From contig JAYWGJ010000168.1 of the NCBI GenBank assembly GCA_043778315.1, positions 1 to 7,012 on the forward strand: DNA of 7,012 nt, written 5' to 3'. The notes beneath the pieces were generated by a model. It saw nothing but the letters and a program-made list of their open reading frames with translations. It did no database searches and was not told the origin of the DNA. The position numbers and the translations under genes are program-made. Below, in pieces: positions 1 to 5,836 of this stretch; position 1 is the first letter of the stretch, and every line of letters starts with the position of its first letter. The DNA comes from JBEEMU01 sp043778315 (GTDB taxonomy: Bacteria > Bacteroidota > Bacteroidia > Chitinophagales > Saprospiraceae).

Positions 1-2
1 TA

Positions 3-755
3 GACGCGCTCGTAGAACGCTTCAATACGCCTGCATTTTTCATCGCGAACGACCCTATTTCTATTCCGCATCGGTTTAGCAAGCGGCAAGATATAGAGAT
101 TGCGTCGTTTTGGGTGGCGATGCTTTCGTGGGGGCAGCGCGCTACCATTATCAACAAATCGAACGAGCTATTTGCGCTCATGGACGGCGCGCCGCACGAC
201 TTCATCACGAACCATACGGAGCGCGAGCGCGAGCGGTTTTTGGCGTTCAAACACCGCACTTTTCAGGCAGATGACACCTTGGGTTTTTTGAGTTTTTTGC
301 AGCAGCACTACCAAAATCACGACACTTTGGAAACCGCTTTCGTGCAACACCTCAGCCCCGACGCGACAGACACAACCGCCGCTCTGATTGGTTTTCACAA
401 CTATTTTTTTGCTACGCCCTACGTTTTGGAGCGGACGCGGAAGCACATCAGCACACCTTTGCGCGGGTCGGCGTGCAAGCGGCTGTGTATGTTTTTGCGG
501 TGGATGATGCGGCGCGACGGCTGCGGCGTGGATTTTGGCTTGTGGCAAAATATTTCGCCGGCGCAATTGGTGATTCCGCTCGACGTGCATGTGGAGCGAC
601 AAGCACGCCGCTTAGGTTTGCTGCACCGCGAAAAAGCGGATTGGCGCGCCGCACTCGAACTCACCGTTAACCTCCGAAGATTAGACCCGACCGACCCCGT
701 AAAGTACGATTTCGCGCTTTTTGGCTTGGGTATTTTGGCGAAAGAAGTGTTGTAG
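3..755 (+). CDS. TIGR02757/DUF2400 family protein, 5' end cut by window
   Basis: The frame is open from position 3, well before the first in-frame ATG at 114, and the residues encoded there (DPISIPHRFSKRQDIEIASF) are the usual N-terminal motif of this family. The gene therefore starts outside the window and only about a dozen or more residues are missing; 250 residues are present, close to a full-length member. Other family hallmarks are the block with SWGQRATIINK, the stretch KRLCMFLRWMMRRDGCGVDFG, the segment IPLDVHVERQARRLGLL, and the C-terminal RRLDPTDPVKYDFALFGLG. The biochemical role of the family is not established. The PLDVH segment resembles the catalytic-Asp region of HhH-GPD DNA glycosylases, but that is my inference and not a demonstrated activity. 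No signal peptide or membrane segment is visible in the part seen, so the protein is probably cytoplasmic. The gene converges on the thioredoxin gene, with a palindromic repeat array between them. The family call is confident; the function is unknown. Confidence 0.93.
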   Translation, partial: DALVERFNTPAFFIANDPISIPHRFSKRQDIEIASFWVAMLSWGQRATIINKSNELFALMDGAPHDFITNHTERERERFLAFKHRTFQADDTLGFLSFLQQHYQNHDTLETAFVQHLSPDATDTTAALIGFHNYFFATPYVLERTRKHISTPLRGSACKRLCMFLRWMMRRDGCGVDFGLWQNISPAQLVIPLDVHVERQARRLGLLHREKADWRAALELTVNLRRLDPTDPVKYDFALFGLGILAKEVL

Positions 756-765
756 TTACAATAAT

Positions 766-857
766 CGGCGTGCGGGTTTGAACCCGCACAAAATAGCCTA
801 AATGCGGGTTTGAACCCGCACAAAATAAGCTAAGTGCGGGTTGAAACCCGCACGCCG
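766..857. repeat. Array of three palindromes with 32-bp period, possible bidirectional terminator
   Basis: Three 20-bp palindromes lie at 770-789, 802-821 and 834-853. Each has 9-bp arms, (G/A)TGCGGGTT and AACCCGCAC, around a two-base centre (TG, TG and GA); the middle copy starts with A and so loses its outermost pair. The starts are exactly 32 bp apart, and the two 12-bp linkers (AAAATAGCCTAA and AAAATAAGCTAA) differ at only two positions, so the array is a tandem repeat and not a set of unrelated hairpins. The outer edges carry CGGC and GCCG, giving the whole 92-bp block 13-bp terminal inverted repeats (766-778 and 845-857). It fills the gap between two convergent genes, so its hairpins could end or protect transcripts from both sides. 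No long T-tract follows the stems, so a REP/BIME-like intergenic repeat is as likely as a classical terminator. Confidence 0.85.
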
Positions 858-867
858 TTCAAAAACA

Positions 868-1356
868 CTACATTTTTTTCAATACGTCCTCCAACTCAAA
901 CTCGTCGCCTTCGGTGTAGCCGTCGTGTTCCCAAACGATATTGCCTTTTTTATCTACCACAACCGTATGCGGCACAGATTGAAAATTCATGGCGCGTTTG
1001 AGGTCAGAGTTCGCATCTACAAACGCCGAAAACGTCCAACGTTGCCCGTCGATATACGGTTTCACTTTGGAAAAATTGCGCGAGTCGTCGATAGAAACGG
1101 CTATTATATTGACATTATATTTTTTTTGCCATTCGGGATATAGCGTTTTTATATTATTCAATTCTTTTTTGCAGGGTCCGCACCACGTTGCCCAAAAGGA
1201 AATCACATTGATTTTATCGGGCTGAATTTGCGCGCTAAAATCTACTTTTTTGCCTTCGGGCGTTTGCACTTGCACCGACGGAACTTTATTTTGCGCTGTT
1301 GCGGTTGTTGCGCCAAGCAAAAATAATAGTAAAATACTTAGAAAGCATTTTTGCAT
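868..1356 (-). CDS. Exported TlpA/ResA-family thioredoxin-like disulfide reductase
   Basis: This 162-aa protein begins with a Sec signal peptide (Lys3, then a Leu/Ile-rich core at about 5-14, ending near ATAQ at 19-22). No lipobox is present, so a soluble periplasmic protein is expected. The thioredoxin fold is clear: the beta strand INVISFWATW leads into the active site CGPC (Cys59 and Cys62), and the family cis-proline is Pro129 in SVPHT, followed by the strand VVVDKKGNIVW. The tail LEDVLKKM completes the last helix, so the gene is full length. TlpA/ResA proteins reduce or exchange disulfides in envelope proteins, for example during cytochrome maturation; the substrate of this one is not visible. 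The start ATG is directly followed by the signal peptide, and no Shine-Dalgarno is needed in this phylum. The gene is divergent from the DUF6029-like outer-membrane protein gene and shares its promoter region. Family assignment is strong and the specific role is inferred. Confidence 0.95.
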   Translation of the reverse strand: MQKCFLSILLLFLLGATTATAQNKVPSVQVQTPEGKKVDFSAQIQPDKINVISFWATWCGPCKKELNNIKTLYPEWQKKYNVNIIAVSIDDSRNFSKVKPYIDGQRWTFSAFVDANSDLKRAMNFQSVPHTVVVDKKGNIVWEHDGYTEGDEFELEDVLKKM

Positions 1357-1367
1357 ACAGTAATTTT

Positions 1368-1400
1368 TTTGATAAATGATAAAAAAAAGTGATATGTTTG
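1368..1400 (+). promoter_or_regulatory. Candidate Bacteroidota promoter for the DUF6029-like gene
   Basis: TTTG at 1368-1371 and TATGTTTG at 1393-1400 are separated by 21 nt, matching the primary sigma consensus TTG-N17-23-TAnnTTTG. Transcription would start near 1407, about 48 nt before the ATG at 1455. The site is nested against the divergent thioredoxin promoter. Confidence 0.55.
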
Positions 1401-1415
1401 TGTGATAATTCCGAA

Positions 1416-1443
1416 CAAAGTTAATCTTTTTTATTTATACAAA
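1416..1443 (-). promoter_or_regulatory. Candidate Bacteroidota promoter for the thioredoxin gene
   Basis: Read on the minus strand, a -33-like TTTG (1440-1443) and a -7 box TAACTTTG (1416-1423) match TTG / TAnnTTTG. The 16-nt spacer is one short of the usual 17-23. Transcription would start near 1409 and leave a leader of about 50 nt before the ATG at 1356. It overlaps the start region of the opposing promoter. Confidence 0.45.
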
Positions 1444-1454
1444 TCGTTATTTAT

Positions 1455-3137
1455 ATGCGCATTGCTTTACAAACTATTAATTTTACAATTCTGTGTCTTT
1501 TTACGCCTATTTTCGCTTTTGCGCAAACGAGCGGCGCGGAGCAACCGAAGGGCAAATTTTCGGGTAACGCCCAATTGGTGTACAACTTTTTTCAGCGTGA
1601 TACGGCTATCGGCGCAGCTAATAATCCCTTGTACGACAAGCACTTATCGGGTGGCGCATCGTGGGTAAACCTCAATTATATACAAGGCAGTTTTGAGGCG
1701 GGTGTTCGTTTAGATGCGTTTCAGAACGCCAATATTCACGACCCGACTGTGGCGTACACCGACCAAGGCATCGGTAATATTTACATCAAAAAACAGATAG
1801 ATAAACTCGGTATCACGGCGGGCAACTTCTACGAGCAGTTTGGTAGCGGAGTCGCGCTGCGCTGCTACGAAGACCGCGCACTCGGCATCGATAACGCGCT
1901 ATTTGGCTTGCGCGCCAACTATCAGTTGAACGACAAATGGACGGTAAAAGCCGTGGCAGGTGCGCACCGCAACCTCTTCAAATTTTTCGCGCCGACTACC
2001 AAAGGCATCAATATCGAGGGCAATATTTCGATAAAAGACTCCGCGAACGGACTCGATATCATCACTTTCGCTCCTGGCGCATCGATAGTGAACCGCACCT
2101 TAGACCAAACCACGATGAATACAATTGTGAGCAATATCAATGCCCTGAACCTCGAGCAACGCTTTGTTCCTACCTATAATACCTACATTTTTCAGGCGTA
2201 TAATACGACGCAATATAAAGGTGTGAATTGGTATTTAGAGTACAACCACAAAACGCACGAGGCGATAAATGACCAAGATGGCAATTTGATTGATAAAGAT
2301 GGGCGCGTCGTGTTCACGACTCTGGGCTATTCGCGCAAGGGTTTTGGCATCAATGCGCAATACAAACGGACGGAAAATTTTGTGCTGCGTACTTCTCCGA
2401 ACGAGCGGTTGCTGCGCGGAATGGTGAGTTTTTTGCCGCCGACAACCCGCCAAAATTCGCTGCGTCTGCCTGCACGCTATACCGCCGCCGCACAGGAACT
2501 CAGCGAGCAATCGTATCAAATAGATATGATTATTTCGCCTACCGACCACCTTAGTTTTAATACTAATTTCTCTAATATGACCGATATTACAGGTAAAAAA
2601 GAGTTTTTTAGGGAGTTTTATCAAGATGTGACTATCAATAAAGATAAAAATGAATGGGTGGCAGGTTTGCAAATTATAGATTATAATATCGACTTTTTTC
2701 AGCAAAAACCGAACGCCTCCACCGTGCGTACCTTCACGCCGTTTGTGGAGTACACGCGCCGATTTGACCGCAAACGCTCCCTGCGCTGCGAGCTGCAATA
2801 CATGGCGACCGACCGCGACAAGCAGCTTTTTCCGTTTCTATTGAAAGACGCGAGCCGCCCAAAAGAAAAGCAGGATTTTGGCGACTGGACGTTCGCGCTG
2901 ATAGAGTACAATATCGCGCCGCACTGGTCGTTTGCGGTAAGCGACATGTATAATGTACACCCTACACGCGGCGAGGCGCGCCATTATCCGAACGTTTTTA
3001 TGTCGTACACCGAAAAAACAACGCGGTTTACGGTCGCTTACGCGAAACAAGTGGAAGGCGTGGTTTGTACTGGCGGCGTATGTCGGTTCGAGCCTGCGTT
3101 TAGCGGCGTGCGCGTCGGCATGACGACGAGTTGGTAG
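1455..3137 (+). CDS. DUF6029-like outer-membrane beta-barrel protein
   Basis: This 560-aa protein has an N-terminal signal peptide (hydrophobic core about 8-22, ending AFAQ at 21-24), then alternating polar and hydrophobic strands rich in aromatic residues, and it ends in Trp, as do outer-membrane beta-barrels. Blocks I recognise from Bacteroidota DUF6029 proteins include RDTAIGAANNPLYD, DQGIGNIYIKKQIDKLGI, QFGSGVALRCYEDRALGIDN, VNRTLDQTTM and VVFTTLGYSRKGFGI, and the length fits. The function of the family is unknown. Mature-part cysteines are Cys137, Cys445 and a close pair Cys538/Cys543 in CTGGVC near the C-terminus; such a pair could form a disulfide and be a client of the divergently encoded TlpA-like protein (inference). 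I chose the ATG at 1455 because it starts the signal peptide directly and lies about 48 nt after a good promoter. No other gene follows closely, so it is probably transcribed alone. Confidence 0.88.
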   Translation: MRIALQTINFTILCLFTPIFAFAQTSGAEQPKGKFSGNAQLVYNFFQRDTAIGAANNPLYDKHLSGGASWVNLNYIQGSFEAGVRLDAFQNANIHDPTVAYTDQGIGNIYIKKQIDKLGITAGNFYEQFGSGVALRCYEDRALGIDNALFGLRANYQLNDKWTVKAVAGAHRNLFKFFAPTTKGINIEGNISIKDSANGLDIITFAPGASIVNRTLDQTTMNTIVSNINALNLEQRFVPTYNTYIFQAYNTTQYKGVNWYLEYNHKTHEAINDQDGNLIDKDGRVVFTTLGYSRKGFGINAQYKRTENFVLRTSPNERLLRGMVSFLPPTTRQNSLRLPARYTAAAQELSEQSYQIDMIISPTDHLSFNTNFSNMTDITGKKEFFREFYQDVTINKDKNEWVAGLQIIDYNIDFFQQKPNASTVRTFTPFVEYTRRFDRKRSLRCELQYMATDRDKQLFPFLLKDASRPKEKQDFGDWTFALIEYNIAPHWSFAVSDMYNVHPTRGEARHYPNVFMSYTEKTTRFTVAYAKQVEGVVCTGGVCRFEPAFSGVRVGMTTSW

Positions 3138-3229
3138 TTTTTTGTGAAAAACCAAATAAAATATGGTGAATTTTAATCCATAGAAACGCGCATGGCTACT
3201 GATAAAATAAAAAAGGTTTTTCAAGGATT

Positions 3230-3262
3230 TTTGTAGTAAATAATTAATAATTCGTATCTTTG
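3230..3262 (+). promoter_or_regulatory. Strong candidate Bacteroidota promoter in the intergenic region
   Basis: TTTG at 3230-3233, inside a longer T-run, is followed after 21 nt by TATCTTTG at 3255-3262, a full match to TTG-N17-23-TAnnTTTG. Transcription would begin near 3269. No substantial gene starts immediately downstream: only a 25-codon ORF (ATG at 3279), a 58-codon ORF (ATG at 3402) and then the lipoprotein gene at 3674. It may therefore drive a small RNA, a small protein, or the lipoprotein/hydrolase operon with a leader of about 400 nt. Confidence 0.5.
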
Positions 3263-3401
3263 AAAAAAGCGTAATTAAATGATAGATAATAGCATTTACG
3301 AAATCTTGCTCGATCTGACCGAAATAGGCTTTTTGTCCGCTTTCAATAAACCATAAAAATTATCAATAAACCATTTAATTTGAGCCAAATAAAAATAAGA
3401 A

Positions 3402-3578
3402 ATGGTTTTTAAGTTTGAAAAAGAAACAAGCGGTGTATTATTGCTTTGTTCCCAAAAAGGATTGAAAAATATTTCTCGGATAAAAAGTTCAACTGTGATT
3501 TTTCACCAAGGTGTTTTGCCGCTTGTAAACGCGGGCATGTTGATTACGCTCGCTACCTCACCGCTCGACGCATACTAG
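3402..3578 (+). CDS. Possible small ORF, 58 aa, doubtful
   Basis: An ATG at 3402 opens a 58-codon frame ending in TAG at 3576-3578. It begins MVFKFEKETSGVLLLCSQKG and ends NAGMLITLATSPLDAY. It lies 140 nt downstream of a good promoter. Against it being real: it crosses the abrupt AT-to-GC composition boundary near 3520, it matches no family I know, and the minus strand is equally open over much of the same stretch. I list it only because nothing else explains the region. Confidence 0.15.
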   Translation: MVFKFEKETSGVLLLCSQKGLKNISRIKSSTVIFHQGVLPLVNAGMLITLATSPLDAY

Positions 3579-3673
3579 GTTGTCACTCGTAGGGCGGACA
3601 CGGACGCGACCCTGCACCTTAAATCTCCTTCGCTTTACGCTAATATTATTGCTTTCTTACTTGAATTCTACCA

Positions 3674-4186
3674 ATGAAAAAAAATATTTTCTTTTTGTTT
3701 ACCACAATTTTTTTTGTAGCTTGCAGCGGCAAAAACTTAAAGCAGTACGATAATAATTTACTCCAATGCCCCACAAAACCAACTGCGATTTTCGCGCCGA
3801 CGATGCGAACGGTCACCAAGCACGAATTTCTGCTGACCAAAACGGAAAGCACCGAACGCGTCAAATTTGATGACGGCGGCGCGCTCGAAATAGTGCAATC
3901 AGGTTGCGAAAAAGTACAGCAGGAGTTCCGTTTTATTTTGCCGCCCGACCCGCCGTATAGCACGGGTGAGGAATGGGCGCAAGTGGTAGCAGGTCAGTTT
4001 CAGAAACTAAGCGGCATCGAGCCGAAATTAATGGGTTTTATGCAATGGGCAGGGCAGATTAACGCACAAAAAGAACGCTTCAAAATAGGCGAGCCGCTAC
4101 AAATCGGCGGTAAGCAAGTGGTAAAAATCAGTGTGATGCCAAGCAAAGACCTTACTTTACTGACCGTAAATGTGACCGAACCTTAG
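3674..4186 (+). CDS. Putative lipoprotein of unknown function
   Basis: This 170-aa protein starts with a short signal peptide (two Lys, then a Phe/Ile-rich core) ending in the lipobox FVAC, so Cys17 would be lipidated and the mature protein anchored to a membrane. The residues after the Cys (SGKNLKQYD) lack the early acidic run of the Bacteroidota surface-export signal, which favours a periplasm-facing location (inference). Two further cysteines, Cys32 and Cys78 in QSGCEKV, could form a disulfide. The C-terminal half looks like a small alpha/beta domain (EEWAQVVAGQFQKLSG, then FKIGEPLQIGGKQVVKISV). I do not recognise a named family. Two stop codons stand in tandem at 4184-4189, and the serine hydrolase gene begins 21 bp after the first, so the two are very likely co-transcribed and may act together at the envelope. 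The start is fixed by the signal peptide. Confidence 0.82.
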   Translation: MKKNIFFLFTTIFFVACSGKNLKQYDNNLLQCPTKPTAIFAPTMRTVTKHEFLLTKTESTERVKFDDGGALEIVQSGCEKVQQEFRFILPPDPPYSTGEEWAQVVAGQFQKLSGIEPKLMGFMQWAGQINAQKERFKIGEPLQIGGKQVVKISVMPSKDLTLLTVNVTEP

Positions 4187-4207
4187 TAGTTTAAAAAAAT
4201 ACCTATT

Positions 4208-5368
4208 ATGTTTAAGAAAAGATATATTTTATTGTCGCTCCTTTTGCTTGGCGCAATAGCGATGCTAACGATACCTAAATGTCGGTTAGTAAGCCGAATG
4301 GTTTGGTATAATTTTGCCGATGTAGGCGACTACCAAATTTTTAACGCCCGCGAGCTAAAAGCGGCAGCTACGCCTTTTCATTTTGCGCAAAGCAAACGCA
4401 ACTACACGCCGCTACTCGATAGTTTGCATAAGGGTGACTTCTCAAAAGCCGATTTGCCGAAGGGCGACTTCGCCAAATTTTTAGCAGAGAACAGTACTTT
4501 GGCTTTTATTATCATCAAAAACGACAGTATTATCTATGAAAAATATTTGAATGATTACGATACGACCTCGATAGTTCCATCGTTTTCGATGGCAAAATCT
4601 TACACTTCTACCCTGATTGGTTGCGCGATAGCGGACGGATATATAGGCAGCACCGCCGACGCGGTGACTAAATATCTGCCCGAAATGCAGGCAAACGGCT
4701 TCGATAAAGTGACGCTGAATCACGTTTTGCAGATGACTTCGGGCATTGATTACGACGAAAGTTATACCAATCCGTTTGCCGATGCAGCAGAATTTTACTA
4801 CGGCGAACAGCTCCGCAACAGCACATTAACATTAAAATTAAAAAATAAACCAGGTACCACTTTTGAATATACAAGCGGAAATACCGAAATTTTAGGCTTG
4901 ATTTTGGAGCGCGTATTGGCTAAAACGCAGCACAAAACCGTTACGAATTACTTGCAAACCAAACTTTGGCAGCCCTTAGGTTGCGAGTTTGACGCGTCGT
5001 GGAGCATAGACAATACGGGCGCAGACGGGATCGAAAAAACGTTTTGCTGTATCAATGCGCGAGCGCGAGATTATGCCAAAATGGGCAGTTTATTTTTGCA
5101 TAAAGGCAATTGGCACGGACAACAATTAGTACCTGCGGCTTGGGTAGAAAATGTCACAAAAATAGACACTACGGCAGGCGGAGATACGGGTTATAGCCAT
5201 CAATGGTGGATACCGTCGCACGAGCGCGGCGACTTCACGGCTCGGGGTTTGTTGGGTCAATATATCTATGTCAATCCGCACAAAAATGTAGTAATAGTCA
5301 GGCTTGGCGCAAATAAAGGCAGCGTAGATTGGTTGCATTGGTTGTCCGATTTCGCAGAAAAATTATAA
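4208..5368 (+). CDS. Membrane-anchored serine hydrolase, class C beta-lactamase family
   Basis: The 386-aa product begins with KKR and a hydrophobic segment at about 7-22 that looks like a signal anchor, placing the catalytic domain in the periplasm. The PF00144-type catalytic motifs are present: the nucleophile Ser127 in SMAK with Lys130, the motif LNHVLQMTSGIDYDESY (about 170-186), and Tyr221 in YTSGN, which corresponds to the YxN motif. The segment FCCINARARDYAKMG (Cys280 and Cys281) matches the conserved helix before the C-terminal subdomain, and GLLGQYIYVNPHKNVVIVRLG forms the terminal strand with a GQ in place of the KTG/HxG triad. This pattern resembles the 6-aminohexanoate-dimer hydrolase/EstB-like branch more than true beta-lactamases, so an esterase, amidase or peptidase activity on an unknown substrate is more likely than antibiotic resistance. 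It follows the lipoprotein gene by 21 bp. The length is normal and the gene appears intact. Confidence 0.92.
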   Translation: MFKKRYILLSLLLLGAIAMLTIPKCRLVSRMVWYNFADVGDYQIFNARELKAAATPFHFAQSKRNYTPLLDSLHKGDFSKADLPKGDFAKFLAENSTLAFIIIKNDSIIYEKYLNDYDTTSIVPSFSMAKSYTSTLIGCAIADGYIGSTADAVTKYLPEMQANGFDKVTLNHVLQMTSGIDYDESYTNPFADAAEFYYGEQLRNSTLTLKLKNKPGTTFEYTSGNTEILGLILERVLAKTQHKTVTNYLQTKLWQPLGCEFDASWSIDNTGADGIEKTFCCINARARDYAKMGSLFLHKGNWHGQQLVPAAWVENVTKIDTTAGGDTGYSHQWWIPSHERGDFTARGLLGQYIYVNPHKNVVIVRLGANKGSVDWLHWLSDFAEKL

Positions 5369-5459
5369 AAAAATCAGCTTAGTTTATATTTTCATTTTAG
5401 AATAAATAAACAAAATTAGCAACCTTTATTTCTTCATTTTATAACACAAGATTACAAAA

Positions 5460-5750
5460 ATGCGTATTTTAGGTACTATTCCAAACGCTCATTGCAGAAT
5501 ACAGGTTTTTCAGAACGACGGGCGTTTTTCTGTGAAGATAGAAAAAGGCTTGCTCGAGCAGTTGTTCAAGCTGCGTGAAAGCTCGATGATTAACTCGTTT
5601 GAGGCAGTTCAGAACCTAATCGACGACGCGTTTATACAAAATGTCTTAGCCGTTTTTGAACTCATGCAAACCAATATTGATACCCAAATACTAACCTTTG
5701 CTATCAAAATACAAGACGAAAACACTCAGGAGTGGAAAAAAATTATTTAG
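5460..5750 (+). CDS. Small conserved-looking protein of unknown function, 96 aa
   Basis: The protein starts MRILGTIPNAHCRIQVFQND, followed by an alternating stretch FSVKIEKGLLEQLFKLRE and a mostly helical second half (SFEAVQNLIDDAFIQNVLAVFELMQ at about 45-70), then a strand ILTFAIKIQD. No signal peptide or membrane segment is visible, so it should be cytoplasmic. The MxxLGTIP opening feels familiar from small uncharacterised Bacteroidota proteins, but I cannot name a family. It stands 91 bp after the hydrolase gene and is followed by a terminator hairpin that overlaps its stop codon. I found no good TAnnTTTG promoter just upstream, so read-through from the hydrolase operon is possible. Regular codon use and clean boundaries support a real gene; the function is unknown. 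Confidence 0.75.
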   Translation: MRILGTIPNAHCRIQVFQNDGRFSVKIEKGLLEQLFKLRESSMINSFEAVQNLIDDAFIQNVLAVFELMQTNIDTQILTFAIKIQDENTQEWKKII

Positions 5751-5773
5751 AATAATTCTAAATAATAATTTTT
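5742..5773 (+). terminator. Intrinsic terminator overlapping the stop codon of the 96-aa gene
   Basis: A perfect 11-bp inverted repeat, ATTATTTAGAA (5742-5752) and TTCTAAATAAT (5756-5766), encloses a 3-nt loop and is followed by AATTTTT. The stem includes the TAG stop at 5748-5750, so the hairpin begins inside the last codons. The stem is AT-rich and so rather weak. Confidence 0.6.
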
Positions 5774-5776
5774 AAT

Positions 5777-5806
5777 TTTGTTTCAATCCGCCGCGTTGTA
5801 TATTTG
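5777..5806 (+). promoter_or_regulatory. Bacteroidota promoter for the SelL-like redox gene
   Basis: TTTG (5777-5780) is followed after 18 nt by TATATTTG (5799-5806), a full consensus match. Transcription would start near 5813, giving a leader of about 24 nt before the ATG at 5837. Together with the terminator just upstream it makes the redox gene an independent unit. Confidence 0.6.
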
Positions 5807-5836
5807 TAAAATAAACAAAATTTAAAATTAAAGGCG

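Larger units (their letters stand above)
3138..3673. other. 536-bp intergenic region without a convincing gene
   Basis: The left part (about 3138-3500) is very AT-rich and contains the promoter at 3230-3262, a 25-codon ORF at 3279-3356 (MIDNSIYEILLDLTEIGFLS and five more residues), a 12-bp direct repeat TCAATAAACCAT (3343-3354 and 3363-3374) and a 9-bp inverted repeat AAACCATTT / AAATGGTTT (3368-3376 and 3400-3408). A 58-codon ORF spans 3402-3578. From about 3520 to 3620 the base composition switches abruptly: 59 of 100 bases are G or C at 3521-3620, against 12 of 60 at 3361-3420. The GC-rich block is flanked by AAGGTG (3508-3513) and CACCTT (3615-3620). The minus strand also has long open stretches without start codons (for example 3299-3502). 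I do not recognise any protein here. It may be a decayed gene or element, a long 5' leader, or an intergenic repeat remnant. Confidence 0.6.

Noticed and set aside
168..823. Antisense open frames of 134 and 144 aa
   Set aside because: They overlap the well-supported TIGR02757 frame, and one runs through the palindromic repeats; neither resembles a real protein.
766..857. CRISPR array, because short repeats recur at a 32-bp period
   Set aside because: The supposed spacers are only 12 bp and nearly identical to each other, the repeats are perfect palindromes, and no cas gene is in the window.
2235..2798. 187-aa open frame on the minus strand
   Set aside because: It lies wholly antisense to the DUF6029-like gene, whose protein matches a known family along its length; the antisense product is a frame shadow without recognisable features.
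3296..3502. Minus-strand open stretch of 68 codons (contains IKWFIDNFYGLLKADKKP) as a transposase or gene remnant
   Set aside because: It has no start codon, another minus frame is equally open nearby, the sequence is very AT-rich, and I recognise no family; kept only as part of the intergenic description.
4208..5368. Antibiotic-resistance beta-lactamase
   Set aside because: SxxK and Tyr motifs fit the broad class C fold, but the terminal KTG-type motif is replaced by a GQ pattern and the anchored N-terminus and sequence blocks fit the esterase/amidase branch better.
5411..5418. Minus-strand TAATTTTG resembling a -7 promoter box
   Set aside because: No TTG lies at a proper distance upstream and it would point into the end of the serine hydrolase gene; chance match in AT-rich DNA is likelier.
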